From: Syntrophorhabdaceae bacterium
GTDB lineage: Bacteria > Desulfobacterota > Deferrimicrobia > Deferrimicrobiales > Deferrimicrobiaceae
Direction: 5' to 3'
Assembly (NCBI GenBank): GCA_009783195.1
Contig: WRHP01000006.1
Coordinates: 1 to 54,210, forward strand
DNA: 54,210 nt
The position numbers and the translations under genes are program-made. The notes under the pieces were generated by a model. The model was not told the origin of the DNA and did not search any database. It worked only from the letters and a program-made list of their open reading frames with translations. Within the stretch, counting starts at the first letter, position 1. Each line of letters opens with the position of its first letter. Below are positions 17,502-26,556 of this stretch, in pieces.

Positions 17502-18533
17502 ATGCGAATTTCAGTAAATGAAGGAACGCGGCTGCTGTGTAAAACCCCGCTTTTTGATCTGGGGCGGGCGGCGGACGACACGCGCCGGAAACTGCATCCG
17601 GAGAACGTCGTCACCTACATCGTCGATCGAAACATCAACTATACGAATGTCTGCGCGTGCGGATGCAGCTTCTGCGCGTTCTACCGGAAAAAGGACGCTG
17701 CGGACGCTTATGTTCTTTCAGAAGAAGAGCTGTCCGCCAAGATCGAGGAAACGATTGCCGCCGGCGGCGTCCGTATCCTGCTTCAGGGCGGGCTGCACCC
17801 CGACTGGAAAATTGAAGACGCGGTCCGGCTGGTTAGCGCGGTAAAGCGCCACCCGATCCGGCTTCATGGGTTTTCTCCTCCGGAGATATGGCACTTCGCG
17901 GAGCAATCGGGAAAAACGATTGCGGAGGTTATCGCCGCGCTGAGAGAGGCCGGGCTGGATTCAATCCCCGGAGGCGGCGCGGAGATCCTCGACGACGAGG
18001 TGCGGCGGCGGGTTAGTCCGAGCAAGATCGGCTGGGAACGGTGGGCCGGGGTGATGCGGGAAGCGCACCGGCAGGGGCTTCGGACCACGGCTACGATGAT
18101 GTTCGGGAGCGTGGAAACGCCGGAGGCGATTGTCAGGCATATCCTGCGGGTCCGGGAGTTGCAGGACGAGACAGGCGGCTTTACAAATTTTATCCCCTGG
18201 ACATTCCAGCCGGCGAATACGGAGCTGGCAAAAGATCCGGCTTTCAGTGAGAGCTTGCCGTCGGGCTTTGGCAATACGGTCGGATACCTGAAGGTTCTGG
18301 CGCTGTCGCGGATTCTGCTCCCCGACATCCCAACCGTACAGGTGTCGTGGGTGACCATGGGAGCCAAGGTTGCGCAGATGGGGCTGTTCTTTGGCGCGGA
18401 TGATTTCGGCAGCACGATGATGGAGGAAAATGTCGTCGCCTCCGCGGGCGTATCATTCCGGATGTCGGAAGAGGAGATCGTTTCCGTCATACGGGATTCC
18501 GGATTCACCCCGGCGAAAAGACCGGCGGAGTGA
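17502..18533 (+). CDS. mqnC: Cyclic dehypoxanthinyl futalosine synthase (radical SAM)
   Basis: 343 residues. Radical SAM ligands C51, C55 and C58 in NVCACGCSFCAF; C53 is an extra cysteine. Typical MqnC blocks: RILLQGGLHPDWKIE, LDSIPGGGAEIL, TTATMMFGSVETPEAIVRH, GFTNFIPWTFQPANTEL and QVSWVTMGAKVAQMGLFFGADDFGSTMMEENVV. It cyclises dehypoxanthinyl futalosine on the way to menaquinone. Paralogue of the mqnE product just upstream; together they show that this organism makes menaquinone by the futalosine pathway rather than the Men pathway. Repeat family B begins about 110 bp after its stop. Confidence 0.94.
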   Translation: MRISVNEGTRLLCKTPLFDLGRAADDTRRKLHPENVVTYIVDRNINYTNVCACGCSFCAFYRKKDAADAYVLSEEELSAKIEETIAAGGVRILLQGGLHPDWKIEDAVRLVSAVKRHPIRLHGFSPPEIWHFAEQSGKTIAEVIAALREAGLDSIPGGGAEILDDEVRRRVSPSKIGWERWAGVMREAHRQGLRTTATMMFGSVETPEAIVRHILRVRELQDETGGFTNFIPWTFQPANTELAKDPAFSESLPSGFGNTVGYLKVLALSRILLPDIPTVQVSWVTMGAKVAQMGLFFGADDFGSTMMEENVVASAGVSFRMSEEEIVSVIRDSGFTPAKRPAE

Positions 18534-18639
18534 CCGGGGCGAAGAAACGCCGCTCTGAAGCTGCCCGAAACGCCTCGGCATGCGCGGCTTCTTCGCTCGA
18601 AACTCTCTCCTCCATGTACGTTTGCAAACCATCTTTACT

Positions 18640-18815
18640 GTCCGCCTCAATACAGCGGACATCGCATGGGAGCTTCTCCTTTGGGTACGCTCGCTCGTCC
18701 TCCATGACTCGCGTCGCTGTCCTGTTTCTTGGCGAAGCCCTCCTTGGCTGCACTGCGAAACAGAGACACCCTACGGGAGAGGTTTCTCGCTCGGCGCCGC
18801 CCATGCTTGTAATTG
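18640..18815 (-). repeat. Family B repeat, copy 2 (inverted)
   Basis: Reverse complement of the interior of the 11970-12142 element: 18741-18765 is identical over 25 bp and ACCTCTCCCGTAGGG and AAGAAACAGG blocks also match. One end carries GCCGCCCATG (18797-18804 region), the other a small hairpin GTCCGC/GCGGAC (18640-18660) whose loop region CTCAATACA also occurs in copy 1. The rest of 18534-19078 shows no gene. Confidence 0.7.
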
Positions 18816-18970
18816 AGCCTGTTAAGTCGGCATTTCTCGCGCAAAACCGCATCCATTACGGAGGACGATATCCGCCATAGTATGTCAGACGGAACCAGTT
18901 CGGCCTCCATGCCTGCCCCATTTCCGCCGCTGAACTTATCTATGTTTCAGGTTTTGCGGGTCTCGCGCTG

Positions 18971-19006
18971 AGAAAAAAATGGCGCGGAGGGCTCCACCTC
19001 CGCGCC
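18971..19006 (-). terminator. Terminator of the GLUG lipoprotein gene
   Basis: GGCGCGGAGG (18981-18990) and CCTCCGCGCC (18997-19006) form a perfect 10-bp stem. On the minus strand it is followed by ATTTTTTTC, 73 bases past the stop codon. Confidence 0.88.
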
Positions 19007-19078
19007 TTGTTTCTTATAGAAGCGCCTTACCCCCTGATCTTTTTATGCCGGGGCGGGCTTGAAACTCCTTTTGAAAAG

Positions 19079-20230
19079 TTATGGCTGCAAATGCGTAGGT
19101 ATGGCCGCCGGTATTTGCGCCGCCGTCTGCCAATATAAGACCGGCAACTGGTAGCCGGGCTTGATATCTCCGCCCCACTTCCAGGGGTTGCCGTTGTTAG
19201 GGAAGGCGGCGATCCAAGATAATGGAGAGGACCCGTAGTAGGTTTTGGATGTGGCGGTTGCCTTGATGATGCTGGCGCCGTTGGGGCTTGTTTCATCGGC
19301 GCTGATTATGAGCGTGCTGTCTCCTCCGACCGTCATGCGGTCGAAGGCCACGTTACGGGTCATGTCGCCGCCGAAGGAACTACCCACCACGCGCCCAAAG
19401 GTTGTATCTACGCCGAACTCACGTATGATCTTCGGATTCAAAGCGGCGCACTGCGTAACGAGGCCGGAGCCAAGGAATCCCACTATGCCGCCTGTTAGAC
19501 TATTCATGCCGCTGATCTCGCCCGTGGCGTAGCAGTTGCTAACTACGCCGCTTTCTCCGGGGGTTTCATCGACCCCTCCCACTATGCCGCCGACACGGGA
19601 ATAGCCTCTGACATTGCTCGTGGTGTAGCAGTTGCTTATGCCGCAGTTGGCGCCAAAGGCCTGAACCATTCCCGCTATGCCGCCGACACTGGAAGAGCCT
19701 CTGATATTGCCCGTGACATAGCAGTTGTTTACGCTGCCGTCTCTAAGAAATCCCACGATGCCGCCGACATAGTTGAAGTTGCTATTAACCTCCGCGCCTT
19801 CCACTCCAAGGTTTTCAACGGTTCCGCCTGCTATAACGCCAAAGAGGCCGGCGTACGGTGGGTCGTAATTGTCGATAAATAGATTGTAAACGGTTTTGCC
19901 GGCGCCCTCAAAGTGTCCGGTGAACGCGTGGCTCCAGTCCCCTATGGGCGTCCAGCCTGTGCCTGTTCTGTACGCCGACAGATCAATATTATTGGCAAGC
20001 TTGTAGTGCTGGCCGTCAGGCTCCGTGCCGCTATTTACCCGGTCGGCTAATGCCGCCAGATCTTGCGCCGTACTGATAAGGTACGGGTCCCAGGGTGTTC
20101 CGGAGCCGGCCGATGTGCCGCCGCCACCGCCGTCACCGCCACCGCAGGCCGCAAACCCAAGGAGCAGTACCGCCATTGCGGCAAGCGCGATCCTTCGGAA
20201 TGATTTTGCTCTTGAAAAGTCCGTCACCAT
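19079..20230 (-). CDS. Secreted lipoprotein with GLUG repeats
   Basis: 383 residues; AGGAG is six bases before the ATG. Lipoprotein signal: R-R-I-A-L-A-A-M-A-V-L-L-L-G-F-A-A-C with C29, then a Gly-rich linker. The rest is a beta-helix-like repeat protein: repeated VGGIVGFL / VGGIAGMV / VGGIVGGV blocks followed by SNCYATG, which are GLUG motifs, preceded by DLAALADRVNSG and a Y-K-L-A-N-N-I-D-L-S element. GLUG domains occur in surface proteins such as IgA-protease-like M26 and adhesins. No protease motif is present here, so a cell-surface structural or adhesive role is the most that can be said. A terminator-like hairpin lies in its leader. Confidence 0.85.
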   Translation of the reverse strand: MVTDFSRAKSFRRIALAAMAVLLLGFAACGGGDGGGGGTSAGSGTPWDPYLISTAQDLAALADRVNSGTEPDGQHYKLANNIDLSAYRTGTGWTPIGDWSHAFTGHFEGAGKTVYNLFIDNYDPPYAGLFGVIAGGTVENLGVEGAEVNSNFNYVGGIVGFLRDGSVNNCYVTGNIRGSSSVGGIAGMVQAFGANCGISNCYTTSNVRGYSRVGGIVGGVDETPGESGVVSNCYATGEISGMNSLTGGIVGFLGSGLVTQCAALNPKIIREFGVDTTFGRVVGSSFGGDMTRNVAFDRMTVGGDSTLIISADETSPNGASIIKATATSKTYYGSSPLSWIAAFPNNGNPWKWGGDIKPGYQLPVLYWQTAAQIPAAIPTHLQP

Positions 20231-20269
20231 TGGTAACTCCTTTGTATTTGTCCGGTCGTGGTGTGGATG

Positions 20270-20313
20270 AAAAAAAACCGGCGCATCCCTTTTTTGGAAA
20301 CGCCGGTTTTTTT
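20270..20313. terminator. Hairpin terminator in the leader of the GLUG lipoprotein
   Basis: ACCGGCG (20277-20283) pairs with CGCCGGT (20301-20307), flanked by A8 and T7, so it can stop transcription either way. On the minus strand it lies about 40 bases before the lipoprotein start, between any upstream promoter and the gene. It could act as an attenuator. Confidence 0.75.
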
Positions 20314-20772
20314 CAGGTAATTGAGATCTGGAAGCTGTTTTGAATCAGTTACAGCGCATGCGCTATAGGTCAAAACCCGCGCTAAATTTATGTGCGGAGG
20401 GGAGGATTCAAGAACATTTTTTATATTAAATAGTTGGTTTTGCATGTGAAGGCAGTTTTTCACGAGTTTTGCCGGGCGTCAACGTGGAAGCCGCGAAAAC
20501 CCAAACCGCGGAACCAAAGACATTCATGAGTCCAAACTGTGGTTTAGGGACAAACATATGGTTTGCGGCGGAGCGGTTTGCGCCATATGGGACAATACAA
20601 CCGGGTGGCGCGTCAATGGCGTATAATTAGCAGTTCGCGGATGTTTTAGTCGTGAGCTCTTAAGGTGTCTTGGGCTTTTTTGCCTTAAGCAGCGCGGGGG
20701 TCGGAATTTCCGCGCTACGGATATTGCCTGTGTGAAGCGTTGGGCCAAAATGTGAAAAGAGGTGTTTAGCTG
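20314..20772. other. Intergenic region upstream of serS
   Basis: No gene is seen. It holds short inverted repeats: CCGCG/CGCGG near 20490-20511, CAAAC/GTTTG (20551-20565) and CTTAAGG/CCTTAAG (about 20658-20688). GAGGTG just before 20773 is the serS ribosome binding site. No tRNA or T-box signature is recognised. Confidence 0.4.
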
Positions 20773-22050
20773 ATGCTCGACCTGAAATTCGTTCGGGATA
20801 ATATTCCAGCGGTCGAAGAAATGCTCAAAAAACGGCGCTCCTCCGTGTCGCTCGAAGGATTTGTCGATATGGACAAGAAGCGGCGGACACTGCTTGTCGA
20901 AGTCGAAAGCATGCGGGCGGAGCGCAATTCGGCTTCGGAGGAGATAGGGCGGCTTCGGCGCGAAAAGAAGGATGCCGCGGAACTGATGGGGCGCATGAAG
21001 GAGCTTTCTGAACACCTCAAAGGATTGGAGGCGAATCTGCCGGAGATCGAGCATCGGATGGAGGAGTTCCTGCTTGCCATCCCGAACGTGCCCGACCCGT
21101 CTGTTCCCGATGGGGCCGGAGAAGAGGATAACCCGGTCGTCCGGACATGGGGGCAGCCTCGCGTTTTCGATTTTCCGGTAAAGGATCATGTGGATCTGGG
21201 TCTGGAGCTTGGCATTCTTGATTTCGACCGGGCGGCAAAGATTGCGGGCGGGCGGTTTTGTCTGTCAAAGGGAGCGGCGGCGTTGATGGAGCGGGCGTTG
21301 GTCAATTTTATGTTGGACATCCATACCCGCGAGCATGGCTACCTTGAAGTGCTGCCTCCTTTTATGGCGAACAGCGCTTCGTTTATCGGGACCGGGCAGC
21401 TTCCCAAATTCGAAGAGGATCTGTTCCGGGTGGAGGGGACCGACTATTACCTTGTGCCGACGGCGGAGGTGCCGGTGACCAATATTGTCCGGGACGAGAT
21501 CCTTCCGGGAGAGACGTTTCCCCTGAAGATGGCCGCGTACACTCCGTGTTTTCGCGCGGAGGCCGGCACCCACGGAAAAGATACCCGCGGGATGATACGG
21601 CAGCATCAATTCAGCAAGGTGGAACTGGTCAAAGTGTGCCACCCGGAGCAGTCCGCAGCCGAGCTGGAATTGCTGACGGCTAACGCCGAGGAGATTCTGA
21701 AGCGGCTTGGTTTGCCGTACCGCGTGGTCATTCTGTGTACGGGCGACATGGGGTTTGCCGCCGCCAAGACATATGACATCGAAGTCTGGCTCCCTTCACA
21801 GGGAAAGTACCGGGAGATATCTTCCTGTAGCGACTTCTCCGATTTCCAGGCGCGCCGGGCAAAGATCCGCTTCCGCGACGGCGCCGGCGGCAAGACCCGT
21901 CTTGCGCATACGTTGAACGGGTCCGGGCTTGCGGTGGGACGCGCTATAGTGGCGATTCTCGAAAATTATCAAAGAGACGACGGCACGGTTGATATACCGG
22001 AGGCGTTGCGGTCTTACATGGGCGGGATGGAGCGGATTACAAGGAAATGA
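20773..22050 (+). CDS. serS: Seryl-tRNA synthetase
   Basis: 425 residues, normal length. The N-terminal long coiled-coil arm (about 30-100) contacts the long variable arm of tRNA-Ser. The class II catalytic domain has TAEVPVTN, motif 2 [21 protein letters not shown] and motif 3 [20 protein letters not shown], plus [16 protein letters not shown] for serine/ATP binding. It charges tRNA-Ser in the cytoplasm; three serine tRNA genes lie 12 kb away in this window. Shine-Dalgarno GAGGTG lies ten bases before the ATG. It appears monocistronic. Confidence 0.97.
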   Translation: MLDLKFVRDNIPAVEEMLKKRRSSVSLEGFVDMDKKRRTLLVEVESMRAERNSASEEIGRLRREKKDAAELMGRMKELSEHLKGLEANLPEIEHRMEEFLLAIPNVPDPSVPDGAGEEDNPVVRTWGQPRVFDFPVKDHVDLGLELGILDFDRAAKIAGGRFCLSKGAAALMERALVNFMLDIHTREHGYLEVLPPFMANSASFIGTGQLPKFEEDLFRVEGTDYYLVPTAEVPVTNIVRDEILPGETFPLKMAAYTPCFRAEAGTHGKDTRGMIRQHQFSKVELVKVCHPEQSAAELELLTANAEEILKRLGLPYRVVILCTGDMGFAAAKTYDIEVWLPSQGKYREISSCSDFSDFQARRAKIRFRDGAGGKTRLAHTLNGSGLAVGRAIVAILENYQRDDGTVDIPEALRSYMGGMERITRK

Positions 22051-22291
22051 TAGAATTGCCTATGGCCCCGAAATATCAGGGAATGGTTGTAATCCACGCG
22101 GCAATGATCCGGAAAAAATGCCGGGTGGCTGGTTATCGGCCGGCCGATTGATTTATTTCAGGGAGATAAAACTTTTATCCGTTACCGGCGAATGAATCAG
22201 GGGAATGCGCGAGAATTCTGTGCGCCGGGGCAAGTTCTGTCGGCAAGAGCTTTGTTTTGGTTCGTGAATTCATGATGGAGCGGCGACCGGC

Positions 22292-22774
22292 ATGGAATTG
22301 ATACGGACGGCAAGGCAAAAGCTTGAGGAAGAGGCGCAAAAGATAGAGTACGAGCTGCGCGTCACCCTGCCAAAAGAGATTCAGGAGGCGATGGGGCAGG
22401 GCGACTTATCCGAAAACGCCGAATATGAAGCGGCCAAGGAGCGGCAGGCAACGCTTCATGGACGCCTTGTGCAGATTCAGAAGCGGCTTTCAGATCTATC
22501 CCGCATCGAGGTTGGCAACATCCCGAAAGACCGGGTGGGGCTTGGCAGCAAAGTGACCGTCGAGAATCTGGAAGAAGGCGGGGAGATCACTTATACCCTG
22601 GTGGTTCCCGAACTTGCCGACGGAAACAAGTTTTACGTGTCCATCGCTTCTCCGGTGGGGCAGGGGTTGATGAATCGCAAAGTAGGCGATACAACGACCA
22701 TCACGATTCCTCGCGGGATGCTGGAATACGAGGTCCGCCGGGTTGTAACCGTGTTCGGAGACGTTCTGGAGTAA
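22292..22774 (+). CDS. greA: Transcription elongation factor GreA
   Basis: 160 residues, usual size. An N-terminal coiled coil carries the tip motif GDLSENAEYEAAKERQ, whose acidic pair stimulates RNA cleavage in backtracked RNA polymerase. The C-terminal FKBP-like domain begins near residue 85 (VGLGSKVTVENLEEGGEITYTLV) and ends with SPVGQGLMNRKVGDTTTITIPRG. Variation from the commonest form: SPVGQGLMNRKVGD in place of SPIGRALLGKKVGD. The 240 bp before it hold no evident gene. It converges on the mannose-1-phosphate guanylyltransferase gene with only 15 bp between the stops. Confidence 0.95.
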   Translation: MELIRTARQKLEEEAQKIEYELRVTLPKEIQEAMGQGDLSENAEYEAAKERQATLHGRLVQIQKRLSDLSRIEVGNIPKDRVGLGSKVTVENLEEGGEITYTLVVPELADGNKFYVSIASPVGQGLMNRKVGDTTTITIPRGMLEYEVRRVVTVFGDVLE

Positions 22775-22789
22775 CCCGGAAAGAGCGGA

Positions 22790-23851
22790 TCAGGCCAGAG
22801 CGGGGAAATGTTTTCGGACTTCCTCCGCCATCTTTTTCACGTCTTCCGAGCGCGAGCGCGGGCAGACCAGCACCGCGTTTCCGCACCGTATAATTACCGT
22901 GTCTTCCATCCCTATAGCCGCGACCAGGCCGCTGTCGGTCCGCGCCAGCGTGTTTTTGCAGTCGGTCAGGATTGCGTTCCCGAATGTGACGTTTCCGCCT
23001 CCCTGGCTTAGAAATTCGTGGAGGGAGCGCCAGGTGCCCAGATCGTTCCAACCCATATTGGCCGGGAGAACCAGAATCTCTGTTTCTTTTTCAAGCAGGC
23101 CGTAGTCGATGGAGATCGACGGTATCCGGCGGTAAGCCGCTGAAAGCCGCTGCGTGAATCCGTTTTTTGCGCCCGACACGGCTTTTCCGATTGCTTCGCT
23201 TACATCCGGGAGATATTTCGCAAAGCTTTTGGCAAGCGTGTCGTTGCGGAAGAGGAAAACTCCGCTGTTCCAGTCGAAGCGGCCCGAGCGCAGGAACCGC
23301 CTGGCGGTTGAAAGGTCCGGTTTCTCCGCGAAGCGGGCCACGCGGAAGGCTCCCTTGATCTTTCCGGGAAACGACGCCCCTCGCTCTATATACCCGTAGC
23401 CGGTGGACGGATGGGTCGGCGGAATGCCGAGGGTAACGAACCGTCCGGTTTCACGGGCCAGCCTAAGACCTTTACGAATGACAGCCAGGAAGGCCTGGAC
23501 ATTCGCGATGGCGTGGTCGGCGGGGGTGATAAGTAGTACCGCGTCGGGATCGTTTCTGGCGATTACCGTGGAAGCCAATGAGATGGCGGGGGCGGTGTTT
23601 TTTCCTTCCGGCTCCAGGAGAATGTTTTCCTTGTTGATTCCAAGAGCGCGGTGGGAAAGGTGCCGGGCGTCCTTGCGTCCCGCGACAACCCAGATCCGTT
23701 CTTGCGGAAAGACTGGGCGCAGCCGGTCAAGCGTTTCCCGGATCATGGCCCCGCCGCCTGTGAGATTCAGAAACTGCTTTGAGCGGTTCGAGCGGCTTTC
23801 CGGCCAAAACCTAAGCCCGGAACCGCCGGCCAGCACTATTGCGTGATCCAT
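22790..23851 (-). CDS. manC: Mannose-1-phosphate guanylyltransferase
   Basis: 353 residues from ATG 23851, chosen because a G-rich site (GGGGGG, plus-strand 23858-23863) is six bases before it; the frame could also begin at 23857 or 23875. N-terminal nucleotidyltransferase signature GGSGLRFWPESR (9-20) with K25 downstream. EGKNTAPAISLA, ITPADHAI and WNSGVFLFR are typical of GDP-mannose pyrophosphorylases. It lacks the isomerase cupin domain of the bifunctional ManC/AlgA type, hence the shorter length. The product GDP-mannose would feed surface glycans, in keeping with the glycosyltransferase genes in this window. Divergent from the DUF502 gene with 42 bp between starts. Confidence 0.9.
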   Translation of the reverse strand: MDHAIVLAGGSGLRFWPESRSNRSKQFLNLTGGGAMIRETLDRLRPVFPQERIWVVAGRKDARHLSHRALGINKENILLEPEGKNTAPAISLASTVIARNDPDAVLLITPADHAIANVQAFLAVIRKGLRLARETGRFVTLGIPPTHPSTGYGYIERGASFPGKIKGAFRVARFAEKPDLSTARRFLRSGRFDWNSGVFLFRNDTLAKSFAKYLPDVSEAIGKAVSGAKNGFTQRLSAAYRRIPSISIDYGLLEKETEILVLPANMGWNDLGTWRSLHEFLSQGGGNVTFGNAILTDCKNTLARTDSGLVAAIGMEDTVIIRCGNAVLVCPRSRSEDVKKMAEEVRKHFPALA

Positions 23852-23893
23852 CGACATCCCCCCGGAAGGCCGCATTTGGAGTAGAATACTCCT

Positions 23894-24532
23894 ATGGTAG
23901 AGAAGCTTAAGAAAAGTTTTATAACCGGGCTTTTCGTCCTGCTCCCCCTGTGGTTGTCCATAGCCATCATCACCTGGTTATTCGGAGTAATCGACAACCT
24001 GTTTGTGCCGCTTCTCGAAGCTTCCCTGCGCCGGGCGGTTCCCTGGATGCCGCATATTCCTGGCATGGGTATCCTCACGGGCCTGATTATCATACTCATC
24101 CTGGGCTTATTTGCGCGAAACGTGGTGGGGAAGCGGATTGTTGACGCAATAGAGCGGCTCATTGATCGTATTCCCGGATACCGCCAGATATATTCCACAG
24201 TTAAACAGCTAACGAATGCCTTCTCATCGGAGAACAAAGGATCTTTCAAAACAGTGGTGCTTGTTGAGCATCCAAGGGAAGGGGTTTACATCATCGGGTT
24301 TCACACGGCGACCGTTGAACACAATGGGCGTAATTTTGCGATTGTGTACTTTGCTACGAACCACCTGTATCTGGGGGACGTGTTCCTGTTTCCCGAGGAG
24401 AAGGTGGTACGGCTGGATATGCCGGCTGATCAGGCTATCCGGCTGCTGATGTCCGGAGGGATCGTGTGTCCGCAGCGGTTGAACAGCTACCTCTGCTTGG
24501 AGAAAGAACCGCCCGCTTCGCCTCAAGCTTGA
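23894..24532 (+). CDS. DUF502 inner-membrane protein
   Basis: 212 residues. Two membrane helices (about 10-36 and 58-75) flank a short loop. The family motif IDRIPGYRQIYSTVKQL follows, then a soluble beta-rich part with VVLVEHPREGVYIIGFHT and FVPTTP-equivalent YFATNHLYLGDVFLFPEEKVVRLDM. DUF502 proteins are widespread in Gram-negative and photosynthetic lineages and have no firm role; a plant homologue is a stay-green-like COV protein. Start ATG 23894 gives the usual M-x-x-L-K-K-x-F-x-x-G-L. It may share regulatory space with the divergent manC gene. Confidence 0.9.
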   Translation: MVEKLKKSFITGLFVLLPLWLSIAIITWLFGVIDNLFVPLLEASLRRAVPWMPHIPGMGILTGLIIILILGLFARNVVGKRIVDAIERLIDRIPGYRQIYSTVKQLTNAFSSENKGSFKTVVLVEHPREGVYIIGFHTATVEHNGRNFAIVYFATNHLYLGDVFLFPEEKVVRLDMPADQAIRLLMSGGIVCPQRLNSYLCLEKEPPASPQA

Positions 24533-24684
24533 CATCGAAGTTTGCGTGCCGGTAAGATTGCAAAATCATGAAAACGGCGAAGATCAATATGCGTTTGCGG
24601 AGAATGCCGGTGCTCACCCTACCTTGCTCACATAGGAGCCGGACCGCCGCCTGAGCGAATATATAAACGCATGCGCAAATTGGG

Positions 24685-24721
24685 CCGCGGGGCCGTCAGG
24701 TTTCCGCGGTTTTTGTTTTTT
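24685..24721 (+). terminator. First of two terminators before leuA
   Basis: CCGCGG (24685-24690) and CCGCGG (24704-24709) form a 6-bp GC stem followed by TTTTTGTTTTTT. It lies 152 bases past the DUF502 stop. Confidence 0.65.
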
Positions 24722-24727
24722 ATCGAC

Positions 24728-24767
24728 ACCCCCGTGAAGCCGTATTCGGGGGTTTTCATTTTTTTAA
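24728..24767 (+). terminator. Second terminator, directly before leuA
   Basis: ACCCCCG (24728-24734) pairs with CGGGGGT (24747-24753), followed by TTTCATTTTTTT. Only about 25 bases separate its T-run from the leuA ATG, leaving no room for a full promoter. It would therefore have to be read through, which suggests attenuation. Confidence 0.7.
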
Positions 24768-24791
24768 GACCGAAAGAAAAGGAGAAAGCGG

Positions 24792-26345
24792 ATGGCGGAA
24801 AAAGTATTTATTTTCGACACGACTTTGAGAGACGGAGAGCAGGTTCCCGGAGCAAAGCTTGCCATAGATCAAAAGATAGAGATTGCCAGACAGCTGGAAA
24901 CGCTCAATGTTGACATCATAGAAGCGGGGTTTCCCGCGTCATCTCCCGGCGATTTTGAGTCGGTGCGGGCGGTTGCGAAGGCGGTGCGCGGGCCGATAGT
25001 CACGGGTCTTGCGCGGGCGGTGAAGAAAGATATCGATGTGTTATGGGAGGCTGTGAAGGCGGCGAAGCGCCCCCGTATCCACACATTCCTAGGGACATCG
25101 GACATCCACATACAAAAGAAGTTCCGCGCCGACCGGGAGAAGATCCTCCAGTGGTGTGTCGATACGGTGAAGTATGCCAGGTCGCTGTGCCGCGACGTGG
25201 AGTTTTCCACGGAGGACGCTTCCAGGACCGACTTCGAGTACCTTTGCCGCACCATAGAGGCGGTCGTCAAGGCCGGGGCTACGACGATCAATATCCCGGA
25301 CACTGTGGGTTACGCCATGCCGATGGAGATGGCGGACCGTGTGCGACGCCTGAAAGAAGCGGTTCCCGCGCTGGACAAGGCTATCCTTTCGATGCATTGC
25401 CACGACGACCTCGGGTTGTCCACTGCCAACACACTGGCCGGGGTTCTCGCCGGGGCGCGTCAGGTCGAGGTGACGGTCAACGGAATCGGCGAGCGGGCCG
25501 GCAACGCGTCGCTTGAAGAGGTGGCGATGGCGATCAAAACCCGCAAAGACATCTACAAGGGGCTGCATGTCGGCTTGAATATGAAGGAAATAGCCAGGAC
25601 CAGCCGGATGGTGTCCAAACTCATGGGGCTTCCGGTCCAGAGAAACAAAGCCATCGTGGGCGCCAACGCTTTCGCGCACTCATCGGGCATCCACCAGGAC
25701 GGCATAATCAAGGACAGGTCAACTTACGAGATTGTCCGGCCGGAGGATGTCGGCGTAACGGCGCACACATTCGCGCTTACGGCGCGCTCCGGGCGGGCCG
25801 CGCTCAAGCATCACATCGCTTTGCTTGGGCATTCTCCAGGCGATGCGCAGGTGGACGCGATATACGAGAAGTTCCTTGTTCTTGCGGACAAGAAAAAAGA
25901 AGTGATGGTCGAAGATCTCGATATTCTCGTGCAGGACGAGATGTTCAAGGTGCCGGAGACATACAAGCTGGTGCATGTGCAGATTCTCTCGGGAACAAAA
26001 GCCACGCCGATGGCGGCGCTGAAAATCCAGCGGGGCAAGGAAATTATCGAAGAGGCGGCGACAGGGAACGGTCCTATCGACGCGGCGTACAAGTGCATAG
26101 AACGGATCGTGGGACGCAAGTTCCAGTTGATCGAGTTTGGTATGAATGCCGTTACTTCCGGCCAGGATGCCGTTGGGGAGGCAAGGGTTCGCGTCCGCTC
26201 CAACGGCACGATCTTCTCCGGCGGCGCAAGTTCGACCGACATCATTGAAGCGGCGATCAAGGCATATCTCTCCGCGATCAACCGTTGGGTGGACGCGGAG
26301 AAAAAAACCGGCAAATCCGCCGGGAAAGGAAAAAAGAGCAAGTAG
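24792..26345 (+). CDS. leuA: 2-isopropylmalate synthase
   Basis: 517 residues; AAAGGAG precedes the ATG. The catalytic TIM barrel of the HMG-CoA-lyase-like family has D-T-T-L-R-D-G-E-Q (9-17) and the metal site HCHDDLG (about 200-206), with the NGIGERAGNASLEEV block. The linker region contains NAFAHSSGIHQDG. The C-terminal regulatory LeuA domain (about 385-500) includes the leucine-binding part GQDAVGEARVRV. A Lys/Ser-rich tail (KKTGKSAGKGKKSK) is added. It condenses acetyl-CoA with 2-oxoisovalerate, the first committed step to leucine, and is normally inhibited by leucine. Homocitrate and citramalate synthases are relatives, but the motifs and length fit LeuA. Two hairpins in the leader may add transcriptional control. 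Confidence 0.94.
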   Translation: MAEKVFIFDTTLRDGEQVPGAKLAIDQKIEIARQLETLNVDIIEAGFPASSPGDFESVRAVAKAVRGPIVTGLARAVKKDIDVLWEAVKAAKRPRIHTFLGTSDIHIQKKFRADREKILQWCVDTVKYARSLCRDVEFSTEDASRTDFEYLCRTIEAVVKAGATTINIPDTVGYAMPMEMADRVRRLKEAVPALDKAILSMHCHDDLGLSTANTLAGVLAGARQVEVTVNGIGERAGNASLEEVAMAIKTRKDIYKGLHVGLNMKEIARTSRMVSKLMGLPVQRNKAIVGANAFAHSSGIHQDGIIKDRSTYEIVRPEDVGVTAHTFALTARSGRAALKHHIALLGHSPGDAQVDAIYEKFLVLADKKKEVMVEDLDILVQDEMFKVPETYKLVHVQILSGTKATPMAALKIQRGKEIIEEAATGNGPIDAAYKCIERIVGRKFQLIEFGMNAVTSGQDAVGEARVRVRSNGTIFSGGASSTDIIEAAIKAYLSAINRWVDAEKKTGKSAGKGKKSK

Positions 26346-26443
26346 GCGCGGGCTACGTCGTTGCCTTGGTTCGATGTTTTGGCGCGGCGCCTCTATTGCG
26401 CATGACGAATATTTGATTGTGTTAACCGGATCGGTGTCTCAAA

Positions 26444-26469
26444 GGGCGGCTCAAGCGAACGAAGCCGCC
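26444..26469 (+). repeat. Minimal family B repeat piece
   Basis: GGGCGGC directly followed by TCAAGCGAACGAAGCCGCC. The right part matches the right ends of copies at 11970 (TCAAGCGAAATAAGCCGCC) and 29167 (GGAGCGAATGAAGCCGCC). It could be an internally deleted copy. Confidence 0.4.
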
Positions 26470-26556
26470 GGATGACAAGCCGTCCTCGAAATAGAAGCTC
26501 CGCTATGATGTCCGCCGTATTGCGGTGGTAGTCGGGGACTATGCGTGGCCGCGCCA

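Noticed and set aside
20231-20460. Cyclic di-GMP (GEMM) riboswitch before the GLUG lipoprotein
   Set aside because: Such genes are often under GEMM control, but the core GCAAA-type and tetraloop elements are not present; only a terminator hairpin is.
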